From positions 1,860,001-1,924,000 of the forward strand of contig NZ_CP183834.1 in NCBI RefSeq assembly GCF_049675895.1: a DNA stretch of 64,000 nt, given 5' to 3'. Origin of the DNA: Ampullimonas aquatilis (GTDB taxonomy: Bacteria; Pseudomonadota; Gammaproteobacteria; Burkholderiales; Burkholderiaceae_D). The notes under the pieces were generated by a model. It was given only the letters and a program-made list of their open reading frames with translations, did no database searches and was not told the origin of the DNA. Shown here one piece after another: positions 43,610 through 51,227 of the stretch (its first letter is position 1; each line of letters starts with the position of its first letter). The position numbers and the translations under genes were made by a program.

Positions 43610-45289
43610 TTACGCGATGTTGAAACGCATCGACCGCGGCACCTTGCCCTCATAAGGGAAGGCCGCCACGTTCAACAGCGCCTTGATGATGTCGTCCTTC
43701 TTGCCGCTCATGGCCTTGGCAAATGCCCCGCCCATCGCTGCCTTCAAGCTGATCTCGTCGCACATCGCCTCGATTTCGCTCTTGGTGAGCAGCTTGAGAA
43801 ACTCTTCACAGAGCTTCCAGTGCCGCCCGAGATCGATCTCGAGATAGTTGAGGAGCTGGACCAGGGTCTTTTCCTCAATGCCGTCCGCAGCGGATGCCGC
43901 CAGTCCGAGGAACAGCTTGTCCCGAACAGACTCATCCGACTGCGCAACCAGGCGTGCTGCCTCATCCGTCTTGAACACGAAGCTGGTGAACTCCTGCTTG
44001 GTGATCGCGGCGAATGCCTTGCCCAGCTTGGTATCGCTGATATGCCGGGCATTGCCCGACAACGCCAGGGCGATGAGCACCGTGAGATTGTTTTCACGGT
44101 TGGCCATCAACTCCCGACGCAGCACCTTGCGCCAGACTTCCAGTCGGTAGTCCTTGACCCGTTGCGAGTCCTGGACCTTGGCTTCAGACTTGGTTTCGGC
44201 CTTTCCCATGGACTTGCCACTGGTGGCCGTTTTGCCGGTAGCTACCTTGGTGGCACCCTCTGCCGGCGCCGCCTTTTCCTTTTCCTGCTTGAGGCGTGCC
44301 GCCACCTTCTTGGCATTGCAGCTCGCATCGAAGCACAGATCGGAATAGACATTGCCCAGCTTGCCTGGCACGGCCGAAATTGCGGCACCGAAGTTCTTGC
44401 AGGCACGGCAGGCTTTCGCCTGATCCTCGCCTACTCCGGTATCGCCGACGGCCACCAGTCGCAGCAGCGTGAAGTTCTCGCCGGGGCGAACGATCCGAAT
44501 GGTCGGATAGTCGTCGGCAAGCGAAGCCCTTTTGGCATCCAGCGCCGCATCGGTCTTGCTATCGAAGCACGAACCGTGGGTGCAATGACCCGCTGCAATC
44601 GCCTCGCCAAAGAGTGCCTGCTGGTTCCCCGAATTGTGGGGACAAGACGTGCACTCGCCCTTGTCGAAAATCGCGCTGCCCAAGGCCCGCGATATCTGCT
44701 CAAGTTGTCCGCGAAACTGGACCACGGTAGGCAGACAGGCCTGGGACAGCAACTTATCGAGGACGGCGTCCTGCTTGTCGCGTGTGACTGCGGCCAGCAG
44801 CTCGGCATGGCCCAGCTGAATGCGTCGCTCGGACAAGGCCCGACGGACCCGTTCCGAACAGTTCATCAGCGCCAGGCGTTTGTCGAGCGTGGTGCGCGAC
44901 CAGCCCAGCCGGCGTGATGCCTCGTCCCGATCTCCCTGACAACGGCCAAGAATCTTGGCGGCCGCTTCAGCTTCTTCGGTCGGACTCATATTGGCACGCT
45001 GGATGTTCTCGATCAGCGCCGCCTCGTCGGCTTCACCATCGTCCAGGTCGCGTACCAGCGCAGGGATTTCATACTCATCCCCGAACACCTTCTTCGCCGC
45101 ACGCCAGCGACGTTCGCCGGCGACGATCTCGTAGCGTCCCGCATCGCGAGGCCGCACCAGAATCGCCTGCAGCACTCCCTTGGATTTGACGGACTCTTCC
45201 AGCTCCGTCATCTCAGCAGGATCGAAGTAACCACGAGGATTTCGACCGGGAAGAATGTTCCCGACCTTGATAGATGCTTGCAGTTGCAT
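43610..45289 (-). CDS. PRTRC ParB-family protein
   Basis: A 559-residue protein. Residues 1-200 are a ParB/Spo0J nuclease-like domain (YEIVAGERRWRAAK, IENIQRANMSPTEEAEA) and a helix-turn-helix. The centre holds Cys pairs (CTSCPHN; CRACKNF) typical of PRTRC ParB, followed by an Ala/Lys-rich linker and a helical C-terminus. The ATG at 45289 follows GGAGG; the frame to 45499 crosses the leader. Confidence 0.92.
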   Translation of the reverse strand: MQLQASIKVGNILPGRNPRGYFDPAEMTELEESVKSKGVLQAILVRPRDAGRYEIVAGERRWRAAKKVFGDEYEIPALVRDLDDGEADEAALIENIQRANMSPTEEAEAAAKILGRCQGDRDEASRRLGWSRTTLDKRLALMNCSERVRRALSERRIQLGHAELLAAVTRDKQDAVLDKLLSQACLPTVVQFRGQLEQISRALGSAIFDKGECTSCPHNSGNQQALFGEAIAAGHCTHGSCFDSKTDAALDAKRASLADDYPTIRIVRPGENFTLLRLVAVGDTGVGEDQAKACRACKNFGAAISAVPGKLGNVYSDLCFDASCNAKKVAARLKQEKEKAAPAEGATKVATGKTATSGKSMGKAETKSEAKVQDSQRVKDYRLEVWRKVLRRELMANRENNLTVLIALALSGNARHISDTKLGKAFAAITKQEFTSFVFKTDEAARLVAQSDESVRDKLFLGLAASAADGIEEKTLVQLLNYLEIDLGRHWKLCEEFLKLLTKSEIEAMCDEISLKAAMGGAFAKAMSGKKDDIIKALLNVAAFPYEGKVPRSMRFNIA

Positions 45290-45362
45290 GATGCCTCCAT
45301 GAAAAATGGCAGGCAACCGCATCCCCGGACGGGAATGCGACTGTCCCGCCTGGGTTGAAATG
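45290..45362 (-). promoter_or_regulatory. Structured 5' leader L9 (parB)
   Basis: AACCC, a GCGGGAC...GTCCGGGG-type hairpin, then GCCTGCC facing GGAGGC at the ribosome site (partial pairing GCCT/AGGC). Confidence 0.6.
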
Positions 45363-45369
45363 CAAAAAG

Positions 45370-45690
45370 CTAATGGGTGTAACGTTGCCGGTAGCGTTGC
45401 AGCACCTGATCCCGAATCTCTTCGGCATCGAGGCCAAACAGACGGCAACACGCCCGATAGGCAAATGCGCTCGACTCCGTCCGTGGCGCCTGCATCCAAT
45501 CGAGGATGTCTAACCGCGTTGCGGCAGACACCCTGCGATCAAACAGGTCGTGCAGCGATTTCTCCAGCAGGAGGCCATGTAGCCGCAGGATCTCATCCTC
45601 GGTCCATGGGGGCTCGCCACCAAAATTCGCTTCACTTCCTGCCGTGCCTGCCAGGTTGAGTTGACGCACCAGACCGTCTTCCCTGTGCAT
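45370..45690 (-). CDS. Hypothetical protein between recT and parB
   Basis: A 106-residue helical protein with an acidic centre (WTEDEILRLHGLLLEKSLHDLF) and a C-terminal FGLDAEEIRDQVLQRYRQRY helix. No family is recognised. It reads like a conserved plasmid protein and lies in the same orientation as its neighbours. Confidence 0.7.
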   Translation of the reverse strand: MHREDGLVRQLNLAGTAGSEANFGGEPPWTEDEILRLHGLLLEKSLHDLFDRRVSAATRLDILDWMQAPRTESSAFAYRACCRLFGLDAEEIRDQVLQRYRQRYTH

Positions 45691-45727
45691 GGCCGCCTCC
45701 TTGAATAAGCGCGGTGATTCGTTGCGC

Positions 45728-45940
45728 CTAGTTGCGGTTGTCGGCCTTGATTACGCGGTACGTTTCGTACTCGATCTGGTATCCGTTACCTTGGATGACG
45801 CTCAAAAGCTGATTGCGCGCCAATACAACGGCGGCATCATCTTCCTTGTTCATCGTCAGGAAACTGACGTTATCGAGCACACGCACTGCCTTGGCACAGA
45901 TCCGAATGGCACCAAACTCAGTGTCACCAAGCATGGTCAC
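45728..45940 (-). CDS. Small protein downstream of recT
   Basis: A 70-residue protein overlapping the recT stop by 4 bp (ATGA), so it is translationally coupled. It is predicted alpha/beta and of unknown function. Confidence 0.65.
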   Translation of the reverse strand: MTMLGDTEFGAIRICAKAVRVLDNVSFLTMNKEDDAAVVLARNQLLSVIQGNGYQIEYETYRVIKADNRN

Positions 45941-47034
45941 TTGCCTTCCTCCCCGAAAATGTCACTGTCTGCGGAGGACGGATTGGCCAAGGCAGCCTTG
46001 CGACTGCGGTAAGCACGGAGCAGTTGCTCCAGCTCGCCACCCTCAAATGAGCCTTCGGCCCGGACATAGACTTCATCCAGTTCGTCGGTCGATGCTGCCT
46101 TGCCAATGGTGACCAGGGTGTCCTGCAACAGCCTGCCGGAAGCTTTACGCTCGTTGGCTTGGGATGCTTCGGCCTTGTCAGGCTTGTTCCCCTTGTCGCC
46201 GGTCTCGGTCGCTGTCGGGATGACTTCTCCCGTTTCCTCGTCGATGATCGGCGCCCAGGAACCATCAATGGCCTCGGTGATCCCGATGTTCTGGCTTTCA
46301 CCTCGCTCGGTCACTTCATCGAGCGTCAGCGCCATCGCCAGTTCCGGCGACTTCGGCAACAGGTTGCACAGCCGGCGAATCACGGTCTTGAGGCCCATCG
46401 GGACGAAATGCGTATCCCAGGGACTTTCCTTCCCGTACTTCTTGGCCATCTGGTAGCCACGCGAGTTGTCGCGCACCTGCTCGATCTGCTCCTTCGACAA
46501 CGCGTGAAACGTGCGCGTACCATCCTTGAACACCGCGACGGCATAGAAACCCGCGATCACACCGCGCTCCTCGTCGGAGGCAGGGAATCCGTTCTTCTTC
46601 AGCGGTTCGTGCATCAGGGTCCGGTTAAGGCCCAGAACGATATCGAACTTGTCGTTGATACGAACTTCGTGACCGTAGATGTCTTGCACGATCCCGCTGT
46701 TGCGGGCCAGCTTCATGAGCCCCTGATAACCTGGGATCAACTGGCACTGGTTGCCGAAAGGCACGAGGTGCGCCTCACCCATCAATCCCACTTCGAGCCC
46801 GAGCTGGCTGGACTGGATCACCGCCGCAAAGACACTGCGGGGATCGGTCTGAGCCAGTTTCGGGTTCATCCGGAAAGCGGTCAGCGCGATGCGCACCATG
46901 CGATCCGGACTCAGATGCTTGGGCAGTGCGCGGGCAATTTCGCCCTTGAACTGCTCCAGCATGGCCGGGAATTGCACCACGTTGGATTGGCCACCTTGGC
47001 GGGTCTTCTGGATGTTGCGTAGGGTTTGAGACAT
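45937..47034 (-). CDS. recT: RecT/Bet-family single-strand annealing protein
   Basis: A 365-residue recombinase with the RecT core (LEVGLMGEAHLVPFGNQCQLIPGYQG; FYAVAVFKDG; HFVPMGLKTVIRRL...LPKSPELAMA). It anneals homologous single strands. With the exonuclease downstream and SSB upstream it forms a phage-like recombination module, as in SXT (bet-exo) where it promotes element diversity. Confidence 0.93.
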   Translation of the reverse strand: MSQTLRNIQKTRQGGQSNVVQFPAMLEQFKGEIARALPKHLSPDRMVRIALTAFRMNPKLAQTDPRSVFAAVIQSSQLGLEVGLMGEAHLVPFGNQCQLIPGYQGLMKLARNSGIVQDIYGHEVRINDKFDIVLGLNRTLMHEPLKKNGFPASDEERGVIAGFYAVAVFKDGTRTFHALSKEQIEQVRDNSRGYQMAKKYGKESPWDTHFVPMGLKTVIRRLCNLLPKSPELAMALTLDEVTERGESQNIGITEAIDGSWAPIIDEETGEVIPTATETGDKGNKPDKAEASQANERKASGRLLQDTLVTIGKAASTDELDEVYVRAEGSFEGGELEQLLRAYRSRKAALANPSSADSDIFGEEGK

Positions 47035-47110
47035 GGTTTTTCTCCAAAGAAAAATGGCGAAGACACCTGTCTCCCTTGACGGGGATGGGTATCCCCGCCG
47101 GGGTTGATGA
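47035..47110 (-). promoter_or_regulatory. Structured 5' leader L10 (recT)
   Basis: AACCCCGGCGGGG hairpin, GTGTCTTCGCC, then GGAGA 6 nt before the ATG. Confidence 0.55.
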
Positions 47111-47130
47111 CCTACAAAAGTTTCCGCGGT

Positions 47131-47964
47131 TTAGGCGGCGTCCAGCTCGAAGGCTTCCGTGTTGGCGGCCCAGCGTGGCAGGGAGATCAGTTCGATCTCG
47201 CCGCCCGGTTGGTATGCCGGCCAGTTACCCGATGAATGGCACCACTTCAACAGCTGAAGTGCTGCCCGGTACTTCTTGCGCCCGACCTCGATGACTTCCG
47301 GATCGGCCCGATACACCGCTACAGCGTGAGGCGCTTCCTTCTCCACGGCGATAAACAGGAATGGAAGCTCCATCCCTGTCACGGCCTTGATCCCATCGAC
47401 GTAGTACGCCGCCTGGATGTCGTAACCGAAGTTCGCGATGGAACGTGCAAACCCGCCACTGCTGGCATCGAGGCAGGTCTTGAGATCAACGATGGCTTCA
47501 CCGTTGAACCAGTCCGGCCGACACTTGCAGCTCAAGCCCGTTTCCGCATCCCTCCAGAACGCAGAGAGTTCGGCATCGCCCGTCGATAAGAGCCTTGCCG
47601 CCCCTTGATGGGCAAACACGGCACGTTGGACCAGACTGAGCGTAGCCATCTCCTCGGAGGTAATCACGATCTTGCCGTGATTGGCCTCCTCGAAGCGCGC
47701 CGCCGCCTCCTTGCCTTCCTTGGTGCGACGGTCGAATTTCTCCGCCACGACGAATTCGTCGGCAAAGCGATCCTGCTCCAGCACATAGGTATGCACTGCG
47801 GTTCCGAATGCCATGGCTGGCGTCGGTTCATGCGGATGATCCAGATACTCGCGAAGGTGCGCCGGGCTTTTGAGCATCTTGACGATGCCCGAATGACCGA
47901 TGGCTTTCTCGGCGTGATACTGCGTAGCCGGCATGACGAGCAGGCCGGGATGATTCAGTTTCAT
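47131..47964 (-). CDS. exo: RecE/YqaJ-like PD-(D/E)XK exonuclease
   Basis: A 277-residue nuclease with a PD-(D/E)XK core: FGTAVHTYVLE, then CRPDWFNGEAIVDLKTC, where Asp and the E/D-x-K residues lie, and FGYDIQAAYYVDG as motif Q-xxx-Y. It resembles the DUF3799/RecE-type exonucleases that make 3' single strands for RecT. Confidence 0.88.
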   Translation of the reverse strand: MKLNHPGLLVMPATQYHAEKAIGHSGIVKMLKSPAHLREYLDHPHEPTPAMAFGTAVHTYVLEQDRFADEFVVAEKFDRRTKEGKEAAARFEEANHGKIVITSEEMATLSLVQRAVFAHQGAARLLSTGDAELSAFWRDAETGLSCKCRPDWFNGEAIVDLKTCLDASSGGFARSIANFGYDIQAAYYVDGIKAVTGMELPFLFIAVEKEAPHAVAVYRADPEVIEVGRKKYRAALQLLKWCHSSGNWPAYQPGGEIELISLPRWAANTEAFELDAA

Positions 47965-48150
47965 GATGCCTCCAGAGCGAATGCCGGAAGCACCGACCCG
48001 AACCGGGGCGTTGTCCCCGGCTGGGTTAGAAAATGCTGTTTGTTTCGAGCGGCCAGCTACCGCTTTTTAATCGAACGGATAACCGTCCGATCAAATCTGG
48101 CTTTCCGCAGGACGCTCCGCAGGAACGCCCTCGGGAAAGCCCCGGAGGTC
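47965..48150 (-). promoter_or_regulatory. Long structured leader L11 (exonuclease)
   Basis: Sense order: CCCCGG hairpin, a GGCTTTCC/GGAAAGCC hairpin (48099-48142), the pseudoknot element (48032-48064), AACCC, an AGCCGGGG/CCCCGG hairpin and GGAGG before the ATG at 47964. Confidence 0.65.
48032..48064 (-). ncRNA. Conserved hairpin/pseudoknot element, copy 3
   Basis: AGCGG/CCGCT stem around the invariant TAGCTGG loop, followed by GAAACAAACAGCATT. Confidence 0.7.
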
Positions 48151-48163
48151 CGGGGCGATGGGA

Positions 48164-48325
48164 TCATTCGATAGTTCCGGCTTTGCGCGCCATGTCGAGT
48201 GCCTTCAACAACATGTCGCGGGTTTCCGTGTCCCGCTTGCCGTCCCTCAACCGCTGATACAGATCGCAGGCAAAGGCCATGGGCAGGGGATCGAACAGTC
48301 GAACGAGATAGGGATTGAGTTTCAT
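48164..48325 (-). CDS. Small protein upstream of exonuclease
   Basis: A 53-residue protein starting MKLNPYLVRLFDPLPMAFAC, with GGAGA 5 nt before the ATG at 48325. A longer frame to 48397 crosses the leader hairpin. It is mostly helical, of unknown role. Confidence 0.6.
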   Translation of the reverse strand: MKLNPYLVRLFDPLPMAFACDLYQRLRDGKRDTETRDMLLKALDMARKAGTIE

Positions 48326-48385
48326 GATTTTCTCCAGAGGTTGATGAAAGACCCTGGCGAAAACCGCATCCAAGATGGAGCGATC

Positions 48386-48433
48386 CCCGCAGGACAAAGG
48401 GCTCTTTGGAAAAAGCGCTTTGTCCTGCGGGGA
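48386..48433. repeat. 15-bp perfect inverted repeat (leader L12)
   Basis: CCCCGCAGGACAAAG and its exact complement flank an 18-nt loop between the 53-residue gene and the next mini-gene. It takes the place of the GC hairpin in the other leaders. Confidence 0.75.
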
Positions 48434-48458
48434 AGACCCCAGCAGGCAATGCTGCGAA

Positions 48459-48536
48459 CTACAGGCCGAGCGCGCGAACGATCGGACGGCTGATGATCCA
48501 GCCAGTAATGCAGCATGCGAGAAGAACGAGTTCCAT
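48459..48536 (-). CDS. 25-residue hydrophobic mini-protein
   Basis: An ATG at 48536 follows AGGAGGCACCTC and encodes a 25-residue peptide beginning MELVLLACCITGWIIS, one likely membrane helix with basic end. The strong ribosome site and the usual leader support translation. It is too short for routine gene callers. Confidence 0.6.
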   Translation of the reverse strand: MELVLLACCITGWIISRPIVRALGL

Positions 48537-48605
48537 GAGGTGCCTCCTGAAATAAAAAAGGGGGCACCCCTCCCCTAGCGGAGGCGATGCCCCCGCTGGG
48601 GTTGA
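48537..48605 (-). promoter_or_regulatory. Structured 5' leader L13
   Basis: AACCCCAGCGGGGGC/GCCTCCGC hairpin, then GGGTGCC facing GGCACC at 48539-48568, which overlaps the GGAGGCACC ribosome site. Confidence 0.65.
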
Positions 48606-48609
48606 AACT

Positions 48610-48882
48610 TCAGGCAATGACTTCGAAGGAAGCCTTTGCCGTGTTGCCGGAATCGTTGCCGATTCCGTTCCGACGCAGATACGCCGGTACGTCGTACTGC
48701 CGCCAATCCGTTACCGGTTCCTCGGCGGGTACTTCATCTATCTCAGCCACCACCTCATCGACCTTGGCCTGGAGGGGAGCACGCAGGAATGAGCCACGAA
48801 TGGCTTCCAGCGCAAACTGAAGAAACGAAAGGATCAGATGCAGTCCTGCCAGCATGGCCAGGACGAGAATGACGCGCTCCAT
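48610..48882 (-). CDS. Small membrane protein upstream of ssb
   Basis: A 90-residue protein with one N-terminal membrane helix (MERVILVLAMLAGLHLILS) and an acidic cytoplasmic tail. The ATG at 48882 follows GGAGG; the frame to 49074 lies inside ssb. No family is recognised. Confidence 0.65.
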   Translation of the reverse strand: MERVILVLAMLAGLHLILSFLQFALEAIRGSFLRAPLQAKVDEVVAEIDEVPAEEPVTDWRQYDVPAYLRRNGIGNDSGNTAKASFEVIA

Positions 48883-48955
48883 GAACAAACCTCCAAAAGT
48901 GATGGAGGCCTGCCCCCCAGGGGAGGAAGACCTCCCGGTGGGGAAACAAGAAACG
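48883..48955 (-). promoter_or_regulatory. Structured 5' leader L14
   Basis: CCCCACCGGGAGG with CCTCCCCTGGGG hairpin, GGCCTCC, and GGAGG before the ATG at 48882. Confidence 0.6.
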
Positions 48956-48961
48956 TGCGAC

Positions 48962-49414
48962 TCAGAACGGCTCGATGTCGGGTACATCCTCGAATGCCGG
49001 TCCCGAAGCAGCTGCAGGCTTGCCTTTACCGTTGCCGGTACGCTTGCCTTTGCCTGCGTCGGGCGCATCGTCATCCGCTGGACGAGTGCCGAGCATCTTC
49101 ATCTCGCTGGCGAGAATTTCGACGACATAGCGATCCTGACCCTCTTTGTCCTGCCATTTGCGGGTCTGGATGCGACCTTCGACGTAGACGGGCGAGCCCT
49201 TCTTCAGGTACTCGCCGACGACCTCCGCCGTGCGACCAAAAAAGACGACACGGTGCCACTCGGTGATTTCCTTCTTTTCACCGGACGACTTGTCCTTGTA
49301 CGTCTCCGTCGTTGCGATCCGAATCGTTGCGATCGCTTCGCGGTTCTGCGTGTAACGAACCTCAGGGTCGGCCCCCAAGTTGCCGATGAGGGTGACTCTA
49401 TTGAGTGATGCCAT
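48962..49414 (-). CDS. ssb: Single-stranded DNA-binding protein SSB
   Basis: A 150-residue SSB: OB-fold with NRVTLIGNLGADPEVRYT, TEWHRVVFFGRTAEVVGEYLKKG and YVEGRIQTRKWQDKEG, then a disordered Gly/Lys linker and the acidic VPDIEPF tip. The ATG at 49414 was chosen over an upstream ATG at 49429 because it begins the OB-fold. Its leader is the fourth pseudoknot carrier. Confidence 0.95.
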   Translation of the reverse strand: MASLNRVTLIGNLGADPEVRYTQNREAIATIRIATTETYKDKSSGEKKEITEWHRVVFFGRTAEVVGEYLKKGSPVYVEGRIQTRKWQDKEGQDRYVVEILASEMKMLGTRPADDDAPDAGKGKRTGNGKGKPAAASGPAFEDVPDIEPF

Positions 49415-49520
49415 GTTGCCTCCTGACAAAAAGTTGGCAGGAAGGCCGTCAGTACCTGACGGGGTTTCCCCGCCGGGGTTTAGTAAATGCTGTTTATTTC
49501 GGAAGGCCAGCTACCTTCAC
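49415..49520 (-). promoter_or_regulatory. Structured leader L15 (ssb)
   Basis: Pseudoknot element (49486-49518), AACCCCGGCGGGG/CCCCGTC hairpins, then GGAGG before the ATG at 49414. Confidence 0.65.
49486..49518 (-). ncRNA. Conserved hairpin/pseudoknot element, copy 4
   Basis: GAAGG/CCTTC stem around the invariant TAGCTGG loop, then GAAATAAACAGCATT. This stem differs at several positions from the other three and stays paired. Confidence 0.7.
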
Positions 49521-49586
49521 CGTGCCCACCATAAGGAGGACATGAGATGGGCGCATTCTGGCTGTCGACAAATTTCATGGGCAGGC

Positions 49587-49613
49587 GAAATGCAAACTTT
49601 TTGGACGCATTTC
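49587..49613. promoter_or_regulatory. 27-bp dyad, copy G
   Basis: GAAATGCA / CGCATTTC arms around a CTTTTTGG centre, in the divergent region between ssb (172 bp away) and acaB (61 bp away). Confidence 0.7.
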
Positions 49614-49674
49614 GGCCACCGAACCCGTGACGACCCGAATACTCTCCCGAGGCTATTTCAACCGGGAGACAGTC

Positions 49675-50337
49675 ATGGCCACACGTCAGTACAAGCCTTC
49701 ATCGAACATACCCACCGTCAGGCTGAGTAACAGCCGACCTTTCATTACACAGAAGGCCGTCCTGAACTCTTTGCACGCACAACAGATATTCGAGCGTGGA
49801 TACGACATGTGCGCCAATGGCCTGTTCTCGCTGACAGTCGTATTGCGGTTCATTGGCACCGAGGAACAGGCCCAGGCCGTCGAGACGATGGTGGATGACC
49901 TGCTCAATAAGGCATTGGATGAGATTCGCCAGGAAATCGCACGCATGAAAGAACTTAGCGAGTCCAACGGCTGCGAGACAATGATCAGCTACACCAATTC
50001 CCGGACGGTCGAGATTCAGATCACCTCGCCGCGCTCGATCCGGTTCCTGGCCATCATCCGCGAGTTCGATCAGTTGATCGCCGCTATGGACACCTTGTGG
50101 CTGGCGTGCATCATCGACGACACCCACTACGCTGTTGAGGCCTACCAATGGAAGCGCAGGATTCTTCGCTTGGCCGGACAAATACGTACTCTCGCCACGC
50201 GAGCCATTCTGGCTGCTCGGAAGAAAGAGAACGCCGAGATAGCTGCAGAGGAGAAGGAAGCAACGCTGATCAATGAACTCTCGGCGACACCTCATCGCGA
50301 ACCTGAAAGTACACCGGGCGCCGATTTACATCGATAA
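49675..50337 (+). CDS. acaB: AcaB-like transfer regulator (DUF1845)
   Basis: A 220-residue protein of the DUF1845/AcaB family. The core includes VLNSLHAQQIFERGYDMC..., LFSLTVVLRFIG..., and SPRSIRFLAIIREFDQLIAAMDTLWLACIID. In IncC plasmids AcaB activates transfer genes together with AcaCD. A GGGAGA site lies 5 nt before the ATG at 49675. It is divergent from ssb with dyad G between them. Confidence 0.8.
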   Translation: MATRQYKPSSNIPTVRLSNSRPFITQKAVLNSLHAQQIFERGYDMCANGLFSLTVVLRFIGTEEQAQAVETMVDDLLNKALDEIRQEIARMKELSESNGCETMISYTNSRTVEIQITSPRSIRFLAIIREFDQLIAAMDTLWLACIIDDTHYAVEAYQWKRRILRLAGQIRTLATRAILAARKKENAEIAAEEKEATLINELSATPHREPESTPGADLHR

Positions 50338-50392
50338 CAGAACACACCCCTGGCTAGGATTCCGCGATTCGTCGCGAATACGAGGTGTCTGC

Positions 50393-50851
50393 TTACCTTC
50401 TACCTGTACTGTGGGCCTTAGATACATGGGATATCGCCCGGGCACGTGGCTTTGAGGTATCCGATTGCGTTAGTTGATTCAGGATGCCGCAACTGCCCGC
50501 ATCGCTGGCATCCTGACAAAGTTCGCGCAGACTTTTGAGTTGCCGTTCCAGTTGGCGCAGTTCGAGGATGCGGCTGGCGACATGGCCGATGTGCTCGTCG
50601 AGCAAGTCATTCACGCCTCCGCAGTTCTTCGCCGGCGAATCCTTGAAGCGCAGCAGCAAGCGAATCTCGTCGAGCGTCATGTCCAGGCTGCGGCAGTTGC
50701 GGATGAAGCGCAGCCGTTCCGCATGCGAGGGCCCATAGATGCGGTAGTTGCCCTCGGTACGCGCGGGTTCAGGCAGCAGGCCCTCGCGTTCGTAATAACG
50801 GATGGTCTCCACCTGGGTGCCGGTATGGCGGGCAAGTTCCCCAATCTTCAT
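50393..50851 (-). CDS. cadR: Cd(II)/Pb(II)-responsive MerR regulator (CadR/PbrR type)
   Basis: A 152-residue MerR-family protein with an N-terminal winged helix (TVETIRYYEREGLL-type) and three metal-ligand cysteines in the positions of CadR/PbrR: NCGGVNDLLDEH, ELCQDA and SCGILNQL. It would bind the operator at 51231-51251 and activate cadA. It is followed upstream in the operon by ynfA (7-bp gap). Confidence 0.9.
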   Translation of the reverse strand: MKIGELARHTGTQVETIRYYEREGLLPEPARTEGNYRIYGPSHAERLRFIRNCRSLDMTLDEIRLLLRFKDSPAKNCGGVNDLLDEHIGHVASRILELRQLERQLKSLRELCQDASDAGSCGILNQLTQSDTSKPRARAISHVSKAHSTGRR

Positions 50852-50857
50852 GAGCGC

Positions 50858-51196
50858 CTAAACGTTGCGATCCGGCTGCATGGCAATGATGGCCATGCCG
50901 ACAAGGCTCACAGCGCTGCCGATTAGATCCCAGCGCGTCGGAGTGAGGCCGTCGACCTGCCAAAGCCAAAGCATGGCGATGCCAACATAGACGCCGCCAT
51001 AGGCTGCATAGATACGCCCGGCAGCACCAGGATGCAACGTGAGCAACCAAGCGAACGCTGCCAGTGACAGAGCGGCTGGGATAAGCAACCAACGGGAACG
51101 TTCTTGGGTCAAGACAAGCCACGGCAGGTAGCAACCGACAATCTCAGCCAGTGCCGTAATGACGAAGAGACCAGATATCCTGAAAAACTCCAGCAT
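50858..51196 (-). CDS. ynfA: YnfA-family small membrane protein
   Basis: A 112-residue protein with four membrane helices and the motifs LFVITALAEIVGCYLPWL and RIYAAYGGVYVGIAM, which mark the YnfA/UPF0060 family of small transporters. The ATG at 51196 was preferred over an upstream ATG. It lies between cadR and the divergent cadA promoter, so its first-gene place would put it under cadR control. Confidence 0.85.
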   Translation of the reverse strand: MLEFFRISGLFVITALAEIVGCYLPWLVLTQERSRWLLIPAALSLAAFAWLLTLHPGAAGRIYAAYGGVYVGIAMLWLWQVDGLTPTRWDLIGSAVSLVGMAIIAMQPDRNV

Positions 51197-51227
51197 TTTC
51201 GCTCCTTCCAACATGGATTCTAGCCCC

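Noticed and set aside
30126..49520. Leader hairpins as Rho-independent terminators
   Set aside because: None of the GC hairpins I checked is followed by a T-run on the sense strand, and each lies directly before a ribosome site.
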